Assembly (NCBI GenBank): GCA_021399435.1
Contig: JAJTUP010000065.1
Span: 124,001-188,000 of the forward strand
Source: Diaporthe sp. PMI_573
Lineage: Eukaryota; Ascomycota; Sordariomycetes; Diaporthales; Diaporthaceae
Length of the DNA: 64,000 nt
Direction: 5' to 3'
Shown in pieces: positions 10,850-22,505 of this stretch. A program made the translations under genes and the position numbers. Position 1 is the first letter of the stretch; each line of letters opens with the position of its first letter. Below the pieces are notes generated by a model. It was not told the origin of the DNA, made no database searches, and was given only the letters and a program-made list of their open reading frames with translations.

Positions 10850-13800
10850 CAGGGTAGGGAATCAATCCATCCACGTCAATATCCGACTTTGTGGATGGAA
10901 TTGACGGCTTACTCAGCAAAGTGCTCGTGGATTGATGTCCACGAAGCCATCTGTGGATTGATGTCCATAATATTGAACCCGTGGAAGACCCCTGTCACAT
11001 TAACTCGGATTTCCTAATCGGGCAATTCGGGAACCCGTCGCCGAAACTTTTGTTGAAATGAGAAGATGTTAATTGCTTAATTCTATCCCAAAGTGCAGTA
11101 GGGGAACCACTATTTATGTACAGGCACGATTTCTTGTAGAATGTTCCTCCTTCTTCCACACCTTGCCACCGACTTGGTCGCCTCACACTTGTAATCTCCA
11201 ACAACTTTCTATTGCCTTACTCCTGGCGCTCCTCCAAGCCAGCCCGTCCAACAGCCTCCTGTAACGCTGTATCGTCAAGCAGTATGCTATCGACATCTTC
11301 GATAATGCCTGCGCGTAACCAAGATCGCAGCGTTTGGATTAGTCCAATCGTCCCAGCGTCTAAGCGGTTTCGGAGGGGCGTGACCATCAACCCGGTGGCG
11401 GAGAACAGTCTCTCGCACTCCGAGCTCATGGCCGGCACTGTCATGACGTCAAGAGCCATTCGAGATAGCCTTGGATACTCAAACCTCTTGAGGACCCAAT
11501 ACTCAACTGGGTCTGCGACGTCCTTGTCGCTCCCAGACACACTGGCCTGCCAGCGGATATATTCATCCGCTTGAGCAGCGGAGGGTTGGCTTTGACGGTA
11601 TCGGTTACGATACCGATCAAAGGAGGACAAAGTCGTCTTTCGCCTCTTCACAACCGGACCTTCAGGAGAGGTGTCTGTGATCTGTAGGTCTCTGTATTCC
11701 GTATCCCAAAGACGTTGCACGATTTCCTTCGATTCATCGACCCAACCCGGATGCTGTTGACCCCAAACCTCGTCGAAATAGTCCCATCGTAGGCTAGGGT
11801 GCAAGGCGGCGGCGGCGTAGTATGCTGGCGAGTCCCTCAAAGTATTGTAATATTTATCGAGCTTCTTCCAGCCAAGGTTGATATTGACACAGAATTGCTC
11901 TGGTTCAGGATGCCTCTCAATACGCGATTTTGCGTCCTCGAGCCTCCCAAGTAGGAATTCGAACGCCTCCAGCACATCAGTCATGGAACCAAAAGCTTCC
12001 CTAACTCCAGACGATCGATATCGCGGCTGTCCATCTCCCTGAAGTACTTGCACAACGACGTGGAAATCAGAGAGTATCTCATCAAATGTCCTCAGCACCG
12101 CCCAATCGCTCTCGTTGATGAAGCTCGACTCCTCGAGGCAGGGAGGAAGCTTCTGTCCACCCTCACCTTTCCGAGCGTCTCGGAATAGCCTCTTGGCTTT
12201 GGCGATGAATTCTTCGTAGACGGGCTGCAAGCGAAGCATTCGTTTTATCATGTAGTATTGGGACAACCATCTAGTATCGTTGTCAAGGACAACGTCAACT
12301 GGCCGTTGCTTTCCACTTTCAGGATCGCCAGAAGCTGCAAATGAGTCTTGTTGCAGTTGACGAAGCAACTGAGTCAGTAAGTCGGCCCGATGGACCCAAA
12401 CGACGAAGTTATGCGCTTTCCCGACAGGACCCTTCCGCATCCACTGGTCATGGGTTGCTCTCGCCAAAGGCTCCTCCTTGACGAGAGATTTCTCAAACGC
12501 ATCAACATCCTTTCCAAAGAGAAGGGATTTAACAACAAGGTTAAGGATGTGTCCCATGCATCGAACTCGTCGTTGAACCGGGTCGAACTTCAGCTCTTCT
12601 GCAATCTCTGCCATTGCCGTTTCATTATTTGCTGCGTTGTCGAGAGTGAAGTAACCGACCTTGTCCTCGATGCCAAACGACCTAATGATCTCGAGGATCT
12701 CGGCGGCAATGTTCTCGCCAGTATGTCGTTCTACCAGCTCCGGAATGCCGAGCACAACTTTTTGGAGCTGATTCTCGTGGTCTCTGAAGACAGCCGTCAC
12801 GCCACATAACGCGTGACGATTCCTAGTCTTTGCGCCGTCAAAGGCAATGTGGATCTGACCCGACGACCTCTTCAAGACCTGCTGGACCGTGCCATGATAT
12901 CGCTCGAATTGTTGAACCGCCAGTCTGTGCACAGTCTTCGCCGAAATGTGCGCACTCGTAACCTTGACCGCCGGATTGAGGTATTCGAAAATCTGTTGCA
13001 ATCGAGGGTGTTCAACCTGCTTGAACGATTGCTGGCTTTCGACTATCCAGTTGACAATGAGCTTCTGGAACTCTCCTCGATCGAAGCGTTTGATCAAGCT
13101 ATTGGCCAGCGCTTGCTCCTTTGGATCGGAACGTTTGAGGCTCATGAAGTCCGAAATAGAAGCAAGAACCCTCTTGCCTCCTTTCTTCTCTGATGGTGTT
13201 GATCGTCGTCCTGATGGATCCCAGTAGCCGTGAGCTTTCCAGAGGTGGAGTTCAGCGTTTTGGGTGCCTTTGGATTCGTATGACTGTGGCGTGGGGGTCT
13301 TCTGGCGCACACATGGCATACAGATCCATCGTCGGGATGTTTTGGATTGAATCTCGACCCCGTAGTTCCATACCCATGATAGGGTATCTTTGCTGCGCTC
13401 GGCCAGCGTGAATCCCTTCCAGACGCGGAAGATTCTCTGCTCCTCATCACTTGTTGGTGCCCAAGTAGAAGGCTGGCGGACTTCGGGGTCTGGATCCAGA
13501 GAACGTCGAGGGACCTCGGCATGCCCCTCGTTGTTGGTCGGTAGTTCAGGGTCAAGAGGTAAGTCCGCCATCTCGAAATTGAAGGTTCACCGACCGTAGG
13601 AATCGAGTAAAGGAGGAGACATTTGGGTTCAGGCGTCATAACGCGTCGCGACGTGTCACAACGCGTCGGATGTTTTGCCTGATTAGATCTGTTAGTGTTT
13701 GCGCAGATATGCATAGCAAATATTAACGAAATATATCAGGGTACCCATACCCCTGACTAGCGTCCACGTCAATCCACATCTCAATCCACGAGCCCTCAAC

Positions 13801-13910
13801 CGTGGATGGATTGATTACGTAACAACATGTCTCGTGGATTGACGTTGACGTGGATTGAAGTCAACATATTGATCAATACCGTGGAAGTCGTGGATTGATT
13901 CCCCACCCTG
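10850..13910. mobile_element. complete hAT DNA transposon (3,061 bp)
   Basis: Inverted ends of 20 bp begin CAGGGTAGGGAATCAATCCA on the left; the right end read inward differs at one base (T to G at position 7 region, CAGGGTGGGG). It is flanked by the 8-bp direct repeat ATGACAAC. Both subterminal regions carry many copies of CGTGGATTGA-like words in both orientations, the likely transposase-binding array. The element encodes one long transposase on the minus strand and sits inside the histidine kinase gene. Clean ends, exact duplication and an open transposase indicate a fairly recent and possibly still mobile copy. Confidence 0.96.
11217..13571 (-). CDS. hAT transposase, full length (784 aa)
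   Basis: Catalyses excision and reinsertion of the element. It starts at ATG 13571 and is uninterrupted. A BED-type zinc finger lies at about residues 82-114 (C84, C87, H109, H114). The RNase-H-like core carries HIAFDGAKTRNRHALCG (first Asp) and YFTLDNAANNETAM (second Asp), followed by the large insertion domain. The C-terminal dimerisation region includes RLSRMALDVMTVPAMSSECE and RLFSATG. Length and motif order are those of a complete hAT transposase. It lies centrally in the element, with about 370 bp downstream and 340 bp upstream to the inverted ends. It is homologous to the broken copies at 1515-2183 and 3383-5206. Confidence 0.95.
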   Translation of the reverse strand: MADLPLDPELPTNNEGHAEVPRRSLDPDPEVRQPSTWAPTSDEEQRIFRVWKGFTLAERSKDTLSWVWNYGVEIQSKTSRRWICMPCVRQKTPTPQSYESKGTQNAELHLWKAHGYWDPSGRRSTPSEKKGGKRVLASISDFMSLKRSDPKEQALANSLIKRFDRGEFQKLIVNWIVESQQSFKQVEHPRLQQIFEYLNPAVKVTSAHISAKTVHRLAVQQFERYHGTVQQVLKRSSGQIHIAFDGAKTRNRHALCGVTAVFRDHENQLQKVVLGIPELVERHTGENIAAEILEIIRSFGIEDKVGYFTLDNAANNETAMAEIAEELKFDPVQRRVRCMGHILNLVVKSLLFGKDVDAFEKSLVKEEPLARATHDQWMRKGPVGKAHNFVVWVHRADLLTQLLRQLQQDSFAASGDPESGKQRPVDVVLDNDTRWLSQYYMIKRMLRLQPVYEEFIAKAKRLFRDARKGEGGQKLPPCLEESSFINESDWAVLRTFDEILSDFHVVVQVLQGDGQPRYRSSGVREAFGSMTDVLEAFEFLLGRLEDAKSRIERHPEPEQFCVNINLGWKKLDKYYNTLRDSPAYYAAAALHPSLRWDYFDEVWGQQHPGWVDESKEIVQRLWDTEYRDLQITDTSPEGPVVKRRKTTLSSFDRYRNRYRQSQPSAAQADEYIRWQASVSGSDKDVADPVEYWVLKRFEYPRLSRMALDVMTVPAMSSECERLFSATGLMVTPLRNRLDAGTIGLIQTLRSWLRAGIIEDVDSILLDDTALQEAVGRAGLEERQE

Positions 13911-13918
13911 ATGACAAC
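13911..13918. repeat. target-site duplication of hAT, copy 2
   Basis: ATGACAAC, identical to 10842-10849, immediately outside the right inverted end. Confidence 0.95.
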
Positions 13919-16900
13919 CTACCGTTGCTATCCGTTCCGAGCTTGACGACGCCGTCCCTGGCTAGCTCGGTCAAATTTGCAGAGGGGAGTTCATAGACCG
14001 AGTCGCTGCTCGAGCTATTTTGTCGAGAAAGGGGGTGATGCACACCCCGTATGTTGCTCTCGGCATGGGCCGTGTTCTTTGGATTCGGATGTTCAGATGG
14101 CTTGCTGGGCTTGTGCGTTTCTCCTTGGCCTCTCTTCCCCGTCCTTGCTCGACCAAGGGGTGGCGCTGTAGAATGCTGGCCTGAAGGTATTCGCCATTTG
14201 GCTAAATCTTCAGGGTGCACGTAGTCCATAAATCCCAAGCCCAGGGCATCATCTTCGTTCTGCCCAGTGTAAGCGAGCCACTGCTCATTGGCAAAAGTTA
14301 TTCCCTCATCCTCGGTGGCGGTGAAAATGATCTGCGGGATTAAATTCGCGAGGAATCTGTATTTGGCTTCAGAGGCCTCGATTTCCTGCTGCTGGACAAC
14401 CTTGAGCTCTGCCATGGTCTGCTCATGGATGTCCGTGTATGAGCCCAGGTGATACACAATTTCGTTGCGCTTATTCTTGCACGCGACAACCCTTGCCGAG
14501 AAACATCGAAAAGCCCCATCAAAGCGGCGAATCCGCACGTTCATCTGGAAGTCCGTGCTCATCTTCACTGCACGACCCCACGCTTTGAGGTAGGTCTCGC
14601 GATCATCTGGATGAAAACTTGCATGGGGATCGGTATGGAGCTCTGCGAGAGACTGGCCACGGTAGGCAAGATAACGACTGTTCACCCAGACGATTTCGCC
14701 AGTCCTTGGCAGAGTCACAAAGAGTTGCGCGGGTATGGAATCTAGGATGATGTCCTTCAGCTTGTCCGTAGGTAAGGCCATTTCGGAGGTATTTGTGGGC
14801 ACGGTATCAGCTCGAGATGGAGTTCCCCTTGTGGGAATGGTCGAGCCTGGAGGCAATGATTGGAAGGTCGTAGCAAAGTCTCCCCCATAAGAATGGAGCT
14901 TGACATGGCGGTGAGGAGTCTGGAACGACGTCCTAGTCCCCTTGGTCTCGGCTTGCTTGCCCTCTTTGCTTTCTGATAATGCTTCCTTGCCCGTCACCTT
15001 GTTCGTGGAGGCTCCTGGGGCGGGTTCTTCTGCCGCCTTGACTGCAGATTCCGCAGGCGTGTCATCCTCGTTAATATCGGGGCTGAAATGTCCAGGCTCT
15101 ATGGACATTCCACCGGATAAGCGTAGGGAGGAGCGCTTCTCCGACGTCGTACTACTCCTGGAATTGCGTCTGACCCGGTTTTGTATAACAGACGAAAACT
15201 CGGGCTTGCTGTTCACTTTGGACTTGGTCGTGAAGTAGCTGTCACCGCCCGCAGGAGCAGGACTCGATACCGGAGGTCGCTTGTCCATCACGGTCCCAAA
15301 GTCAGCGGACTCCCAGCCTGGTGTGCCCCCGGGAGTGCCCGTTACGCTTCGGGACTGAGTAGAGTACTCACTCGGGCTCGTCATGCTCCCAGCCAACGAG
15401 TTGTCTGCAGCCTCCTCGGGGGCTGCGTAGTTGATAATCGCTGGATCTGTGATCGGTCGGCCCTCGGCATCCACGGCGCCGAATCCAGCAACTCTTGGCC
15501 TCCGGTGGTGCATTCTACTGACCTCGGCTTCCAAGTTGCTATAGTGGCGGCACAGCGCAAATGATGTTGCAAGATGAGGTGAAAGATGCTTTAACGAGTA
15601 GCGAAGATTGGAAGGATAGGGTACAGTGGGGCTGAGTATGGACAGAATGGCCACGGGGGTTTGCTTCTCTTTCCGGAACGCGTCGGGGTCAATATGCTTC
15701 TGAGCGTCCGTAGCGTTCTCCTTCCCGCGACGCGACGACCTTTGCTCCATGAGCGTGGTGTCCAGTTTGAATCCGCTTGATGGTTTCGAGAGTGGACGTC
15801 TCAAGGGGATATGCAGAACAGTCCAAGCATTGTCTACCCCGATGGCCTCCTGTGGCCCTATCGCGGTGTAGTCTGGAGTCGTCTGAGTGGGATCGAAAGA
15901 TGATTCATCGACTATAGCTTCGGTGAAGGAAGGGTTGTCCTTTGGATCGGCTCGGATTGCAGGCGAGGGAGCCGGCGACTGTGACCACGGAGAGGGGGGT
16001 GCTTGCTCATACTCCTCGTACTTCGGGGTAGGTGGTCGTCTGGGCTCTCCTTCCGAAATCATCTTGTCAATACTTTGCGTAGCCCTCCTTTCATTAGGGT
16101 GACTCCTCATGGGATGAGCTGAGCTCAGGGTATTAGACAGCTTCGTTGAAGAGTCGTGTCGTACCCATCTGCCCTTCTTTCTAAAGCCTTCCGGCGAGTG
16201 AGTGCGGCCAGGTGCTCTGGTGTCCGCGGCTTTGGTTTGGGACACATCCTCAAGATATGGATAGCTTCGCGTCAGGGCGATCACGCGCCCTCGCTCCAGC
16301 ACTTTTGTCACACCTTGGTAGTCGATCAGCGGATCAGCCTCGTAGTCTAAGGCTTGCAGCAGTTCGAACACTCTCCCCTGTGTCTCCTTCTCTGGTGCCG
16401 GCGCATCCCATCCAGCAGCCACTTCGGGTACTTTTGCATCGTGTTCTTCCAAGGCCTGTTGGTTCAATCCCATGTGCGGTATTGTAGTCTCAGGATACGT
16501 GCTTCTGCTTCGAGCCAAGACGCCTGGTCTCTTGAAGAAGGGCCGGGGCTTGGCAGACATCGTGTCCTTTTCTTTTTCCTCCTCATATGCCGTAAAAGAG
16601 TGGCGAGTATGCATGTGGGGACGTGTTGGCGACTGTAAGCGCAAGGTGTCATCGTCCGCTGGTGATAGAGCCTTAGATACGTCACCCATGCTGCTAGGCA
16701 CAAGACTACTGCCCCTGGCCATATACTCCATGCTCAAGCTATCTTCTAGCCGTGCGTTGTAGGTTGCTTTCTGGCCCCACGGAACGTTTTCCAGATCAGT
16801 TGAGTCGGCGGGTACAGACAATGTCAGCCTTGAAGCCTTGAAGCAAACCGTCATGATGTAGACAACAGTCTTCCACCAGGCCTCCAGCCCCGGCTCGGCC

Positions 16901-17835
16901 GACAACATCAATGCTAATCCGTAAAGATTCGGGGTGGGAAAGTCCGGGTCATCCCCCGGGTGGACTGCGCCAGTGGGCTGAAATGTTATCGTAGATGCAG
17001 GCGTCGAAGGATTGGACAGGATCTTATCCTGTGGTCGAGAGGTACCATGGTTAGGCGCGCCCACAGCGGACATGGAAGTCAAGTCGTACGGCGCTCCGGT
17101 CGGTGACAGCGTCGTGAAGGGCCTATGCAGAGATGAAGGAATATATCCATAATTGCTGGCCATCCGGGGGAATGGGTACGACGGTGTCTTGGCAACGAAG
17201 CCGGGAGTGACACCACCCCTGATTGTTTGGTTAGACTCTGTCGAGGCATTAGTTGACGAGGTCGATGGCCCAGACGACACCATCGGGCTGGGTGTGTTTG
17301 TCGCAGCAGCGGCGGCGGCGTCCTCGAGGATGGGCGAGACTCTGTGTGGCGGTTGAGCGGGAGCTTGGCTGGGCTTTGCGCCGAGACCTTGCCGCTGAAT
17401 CTCCCTGGTCAGCTTCTCGCGATACTGGCCGAGCTGGGTCGCAGAGTCCCTGGAGGACCTGGGGTAGTTGGACTCCGGTGGGCTCGCCGCCTCATCACCA
17501 CTGCTACGTGCAGTCTCGGGGTCACTGGTCGGCTGCTCCCGGGCATGGGACGCAAGCCCTCCGGCCGACTTGCCGCTACCACCAGCATAGCTTGAGGCGC
17601 CGCTTCTGCTGAAGGCCAGAATCCTTGGGTCTTGCAGAGGCTGCTTGCCCTCTCCTGCGGCTTCGGGGCGATCTGACATCACGGCTCGCTCATTTCCTTG
17701 CGACGTCGGCGACGCATCTGAGTGTCCAGGTTGGTTCTCGTGCGGCTCTAGTGAAGGTGCCGGCAGAGATTTGGGAGAGCGGCGCGTGTCGAACTGGTCG
17801 TCCCGGTCCTCAGCGCTTGGAATCGACCTTGGCAT
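13919..17835 (-). pseudogene. hybrid histidine kinase, 5' part (N-terminus and two PAS domains)
   Basis: N-terminal portion of the kinase whose catalytic part lies at 8623-10849. From ATG 17835 the protein has a long Ser/Pro-rich, probably disordered region (about residues 1-290). A conserved patch follows near 300-390 (NLYGLALMLSAEPGLEAWW, LTLSVPADSTDLENVPWGQK) that may be a GAF-like fold, then another long low-complexity stretch. Two PAS/PAC units come next, one at about 1023-1140 (AQLFVTLPRTGEIVWVNSRY; PAC end YHLGSYTDIHE) and one from about 1150 (IIFTATEDEGITFANEQWLA) with a Ser-rich loop. The reading frame meets the hAT at the codon series AAC GGT AGG TTG. Joining across one target copy continues in frame, giving a protein of about 2,030 residues. 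The kinase class in the fungal scheme is not assigned. With the hAT in place the reading frame ends within about 15 codons. Confidence 0.88.
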
Positions 17836-18437
17836 GCCTCATAGGTGCTGTTCCATTGGAATGGCGTCGGGGACAGTCTGAATTACTGGGGGCGCGGCAG
17901 TCTAGTCGTCGCAATTGGGTGATGGTAGTCGCTCTATAGCATGCACATAGAGGTCGTTGCGACGAGGCGGAAAGGGGGTGGGGGGCCGCGCACGACGGAT
18001 GTGCGCCTGGCAAAACTGGGCAACAGAGGTCGCGAGGATGCCGTGGGAGTAGAAGTAATCAAAACGGGTCTAGAGGCCAGTCAAGGACAGCAGGCAAGGT
18101 GAGGCGAGGCAAGGCCAGGGCGGGGCGAGACAAGGCAAGGCAAAGCAGAGACAGTAGGCAATTCAAGTCAAAGGCAGCTGACGGCGGCGGCAAAAGTGGA
18201 ATTTTGAGTCTGGCTTTGTCGGTTTTCCTAGAGGCAGGCGAGGTACGAACGAACGATGACCAAACGAGGTAGGCAGGCAGGTAGCTAGGTAGGCCGGGTC
18301 CTGCAATACAGCAATTGCAGCTGGGAGACGGGAAGCACGTCCAGGGTCAACCTGACGGAACGGAACGGGCAAAAGCCAGTGCGGGTGGTTTGGGGTGTGG
18401 TCGGTATGACGTAGGTGTGCGGCTGCTCTCTGTTAAA
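17836..18437. other. upstream region of the histidine kinase gene
   Basis: Non-coding. It contains a purine-rich imperfect repeat of AGGCAAGGC-type units at about 18085-18150 and GGTAGGCAGGCAGGTAGCTAGG-like units near 18270-18295. These are probably promoter/5' leader sequence for the minus-strand kinase. It is interrupted on the right by the MULE. Confidence 0.45.
18085..18150. repeat. purine-rich simple repeat (AGGCAAGG)n, imperfect
   Basis: Strand-asymmetric run of CAAGG, GAGGC and AAGGC units in the leader/promoter of the kinase gene; simple sequence only. Confidence 0.5.
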
Positions 18438-18503
18438 AATAAAGAATCCGGATATTCGCGCCCAAAGAAATGGATGCCGCGCCCAATTTCATGACTAATC
18501 ATG
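18438..18503 (+). repeat. MULE left terminal inverted repeat
   Basis: Pairs with 21515-21580 in inverted orientation; the outermost 14 bases differ at one position. Confidence 0.85.
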
Positions 18504-18777
18504 CAACCCCATGTGCCCGAATTAAAAAACACTATGGGGCCGCCATACAAATAAATAATGTGACTACACTGACTATCATGCCACATCATGCCACTATTTC
18601 TACACACCCAAGGGCACCAAATAAGCACTATTCGACCCAACGAAGCCGATTAGTTGACCTACAAGTTGCCCAACTTGAGCGAATTAAGCACTATTAGACC
18701 CAACTAAGCCAACTTGTAGCCCAACGTAGCCGATAAGCCCAACTTTTGACTAGCAAGTCGCTCGAGAAGTTGCCCAA

Positions 18778-21290
18778 CTAGTCGACTAATAGGTCAACGT
18801 TGAAGTCAACGTCGAAGTCGAAGTTGCCCAACGTAGGCGCTACGGCGACGATCTCGTCCTGCGTTTCCTTGGCGCCCTGGCCGCCCTCGTCGTCGCCGTC
18901 GACATCGTCAGCCGTTAGGTCTACATATGGCAGCTGGTTGACAGTCCTCCGTGCCCCCGTCCGCTGCTTTTTAGCCGTTGGCCTTGAGCTTGAGGGTATA
19001 GCCGCCGGCGCCGCTGGTGCCGACGAGGCCATCCTTTCAGATCTTCGCTTCTGAGGCTGGCGGTTGCCATGCTTCGTGAGCCCTGCCGCCAGCCGTTGGT
19101 CTCGCTGGACGGCTTCTCGCTGGGCACTGCTGCCACGGATGTCCTCTTCATTCAGGGACTGGAGGGTTGAGTCATTGTACTCGAAGGCTGAGTTCTGGCG
19201 CTGAACTGAAGCCGTCGTCGCCCTTGTCTTGTCGCCTGCCTTGCTGCCTAAACTGGTCGTCGTTGACTTTGTCCTCTTGCCCATCACGGCCTTCCCACGG
19301 CTGCTACTGCTTGAGAAGGCGCCCTCTTCGTCAGCTGCAAATGTAGCCGTCTCACGAGGTCTTCCCTTCGTCGCTGTGACCTTCTTCGGCGAGAGGACCG
19401 TGAGGAGTGGGTTCTCGAGCGAGAGGTCACGGTCAAGCCAGTAAACTTCGTGAATATCAGCCTTCTCGAGAGGAAGGCCTGCTTCCTCTTTATCAGCCAT
19501 TCGGCTAGCACAAATCAAGCCGTACTGGGTGTAGATAGGGCAGGCGCAGCTTGAAGCCGTACAGTTGCCTCGTGGGACTTCTTTTCGAAGCATCTTCAAA
19601 GCTTGCTGCCTGGTCCTCGCGAGAAGCTCTAGCGCCGCCCACGAGACCTGGTGAGAAACCCTTCCTAGCCACTTCTGCCCGTTGAACTTCTGAAGCAGTA
19701 GTGTCTTCTGGCGGGCTTCCTCGCGACGAAGCTCCTCAGCAGTATCCCTGATAGCCTCGTGAATAGCCTCAGCCAAGTAGAGAAGATTCCCCAGCCCGTG
19801 ACCCAGGTAAACCTTGACTTTTCGGTGCATACGCTCTGTAGAGGACGTCGTACGTAAGCCGAAGTTGAGGGTCTTGCAGGTTTGGTGGCCCGCCCATTTG
19901 GCGACGATCTTCTCTTCGTCGTCAACATAGTAGGTCTTTAGATAGTTGAGGATGGCCGTCTGGTCTGAAAACTTCTCTTGCAGGCGCTGCCAAGCCGTCT
20001 CATAGACCTCACGGTCTGTAGAGTACTCCATGAACTTGAGGAGGTCAAATAGGGCTTGTCGGGTGTAGGGGACGTCATCTGGGACCTTTGTAGGTATCGT
20101 GGCCTTGTTTCTCGCCGGCGCATTAAGCGTGGCTTCGTCTGGGTCCTCCTCTTCGGTATCTCCCGCTTCCTCCTCTACTTCTGACACCATTAACCCCACT
20201 GGCTTCCGCCACTTCTTCTTAATGTGTAGCACAACGTTCATGTTCATATGGAAGACACATAGTTGGTGGCGTGCTTGAGGGAATTCAGACTCGAGGGCAT
20301 TGATCAGGGCGTTGTCGTAGTCCGTGACGAAGAGGGTTGGGTCTTCGGCTTCGCACTCGCACAGCAGCAGGTGAACTTGCTCGAGAAGCCACCTGAAGCC
20401 CCTCTCCCTCTCGTTGTCGACGACGCCTTGAAACAACGGGAGGATCTTCTTCGTGTGCGTCAGGGCCGTGCCTTGGAAGTACGGCATCTTCTTATTGTTG
20501 GTCGAGTATGTACAATCGAGCGATACACTGTGCGAGAAACGTCGCTCTCGAGGCCAAGCCATCTGCTGCTGGCTACACCAGAAGATGCCCGTAATGTTGT
20601 CCTCCTCATCTTGACTGAAGCGGTACCAGTAGCCCTCCTTCTCACACCAGTCCAACGCTGCTTGAGACGGCGTGTAGATGCCCTGCTTGTCCTTCCGGAA
20701 GCCCTGCAGCCAGTTCTTAAGGGTATTCGGCCCAAGCTGAACCTCAGGGTACTGTCGACGAAGCAGTGCCTCGAGCGTTTCGGCGTAGCGTTGGTTGGAT
20801 TATGTGCCGCCCGGGCGAGGAATGCGAGATGTGCTTCGGATAGCTTCGCCCAGCCACGCTGGGCTTCAGGGACTTCCAGAGGGCCGTGATGGGTATGTCT
20901 GTGCTCGTGGATAAGAAGCTTCCACCTATTTGACGTCTTCTTCGTCGCATGGGCAACTGCTGACCATTTGCAGCCGGCTTTGATCGTTGAGGCGTTGGTT
21001 GTTATAGCAATCGATGGGCGCTGGGCACCTCGGCTGCATGCTAACATCGTATAGTTGGGCTTCGCATGATGCTTCACTGTTAGCCAACCAGCAGAGCTCG
21101 TAGCCTCGTCTAAATCAGCCTTTAGGTCCTCATAAGTATTGTATCCATTGTTGAAAAGTTTCAGGAAGGTAGGAGGGTTAGAAAGTGCTGGACGGCGGTG
21201 GTTTGGAGCGGTGATGTTGGTGTTCCAATTGTGACAATCGACCTGCCACTGTGCCTCGAGACCTGAGTAATCAGGGACCTCTGACATCAC
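18778..21290 (-). pseudogene. MULE transposase, single frameshift
   Basis: Transposase of the MuDR/FAR1 type. The N-terminal frame starts at ATG 21290 (MMSEVPDYSGLEAQW) and holds a FAR1-like DNA-binding segment ending in HEHRHTHHGPL. At about 20795 the frame breaks within a CCAA repeat (AATCCAACCAACGC) and the protein continues as RYAETLEALLRRQYPEVQLG in another frame to the stop at 18778. The catalytic core shows LDCTYSTNNKKMPYF (first Asp) and FVTDYDNALINALESEFPQ (second Asp) before CVFHMNMN. A Cys-rich zinc-binding patch (CTASSCACPIYTQYGLIC) and a charged tail with NLS-like KKQR follow. Loss of one base or one CCAA unit would explain the break. Without it the protein would be about 830 residues, normal for the family. 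Confidence 0.88.
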
Positions 21291-21514
21291 CGCACCGCTG
21301 AAAAAAAGGTATTTGACCAGCTAGGGTATGTTTTCGACGCTGAATTGATTGATACCGACAATCATTTAATCGATCTCGGGATGCGTTGATGGTGGGTGGG
21401 TGGGTTGAAGTTGATAGGCAAAGGACGTCTCGCAGAACACATCGTTGAGGCTGCCAAACGCACTAGGTTGGGTGGTGACGTGTGGTTGAATGGGAGGCTC
21501 TGGTTGGCTGCAGC

Positions 21515-21580
21515 GCTGATTAGTCATGAAGTTGGGCTCGGAATCCATTCTTTTGGGCGCGAATATCCGGATTCTTCATT
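21515..21580 (-). repeat. MULE right terminal inverted repeat
   Basis: Inverted partner of 18438-18503, reading inward GAAGAATCCGGATATTCGCG and onward to ATGACTAATCA. Confidence 0.85.
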
Positions 21581-22505
21581 CAAGCGAAGTACTTCTGTTT
21601 TGGCGGGGCTAACTAGGGGACCTAGGTACCTTTTTTCTTTCTTTTTTTGCAAATCAACCCAGAGCGGTTGGGCGCCCCACTTAGTAGAGATTTGTTGCCC
21701 AACAAACAAGAAATAATCCTAGCAGCCAGGCTTAAATCAGGCTTCCCCACTCGCCCCTCAACCAACGCAAGAGCAATGACGTACCTACAATCGGTCTCGA
21801 CCGTTCTCGCACCATGGTCCAAGGTCATGGGGTGGGTTTTCGTTAAATATAAGCCCTGGCTGGCTCCCCATTAACCAGGCCATGTGATTGATTCTGTCGT
21901 CTTCTCAACCATGCCTGACTCCCAGTTCACACAACGACCGACAACCCTACGAGCCTATTCTGGCTCCATGTACCAGTACACAATGAGCCAATTAACGGTT
22001 CTATCCGGTGCTTTCACTACGGTACCGATGCCAAACGGGAGTTTGGCCCCAGACTCCGTTTCTTCCGCCCAGAGCCCCTAAAATAAAACCCGGTATCAAT
22101 ATTGTATACGCCAGAGTCTGAGGTATGAGGTACCAGGAATGAGCGGATGGAGAGTTTATTGAACGGAATATGTGGGATCGGGATGAGCCTAGCTGGATTT
22201 GGTCATGTAACCATACCCTGTAAACAATGTCGGCTTCAATCATCATGAATACATGCGAAAAGTGGAAATTAGGGCAATTGTTTCGCCCTGAGTGGTTAGT
22301 ATATCAGATAAGCTGGCCAATTAAAGACCATGAGCCATCAATGGTATGTGTCAATGCACGGGAAAGGCGTTCGGCTAACGACACATTTGTATAATAGACA
22401 ATCGTTTGAAGAATGGTGGAAAGACTATTGCGAAGAACAGAAGGAGTTCCGGCCGGGGAATGGAGGCGAGAATGATCTGGATGATTGGCGGGCGGTGAGG
22501 TCGCC
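21581..22505. other. intergenic, no gene seen
   Basis: Only short unrelated open frames. Nothing recognisable on either strand. Confidence 0.4.

Larger units (their letters stand above)
18438..21580. mobile_element. MULE (Mutator-like) DNA transposon with about 65-bp inverted ends
   Basis: Left end (18438-18503) and right end (21515-21580) are long imperfect inverted repeats sharing GAATCCGGATATTCGCGCCC and, further in, ATGACTAATCA. Internally one transposase gene lies on the minus strand. A run of TTGCCCAAC/AGCCCAACT-type words occurs between the left end and the gene (about 18650-18840). No convincing 8-11-bp target duplication was seen next to the ends, so outer limits are good to a few bases only. 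Confidence 0.85.

Noticed and set aside
13142..13714. 190-codon minus frame overlapping the hAT transposase N-terminus
   Set aside because: Out-of-frame shadow of a gene with a clear BED domain in the other frame.
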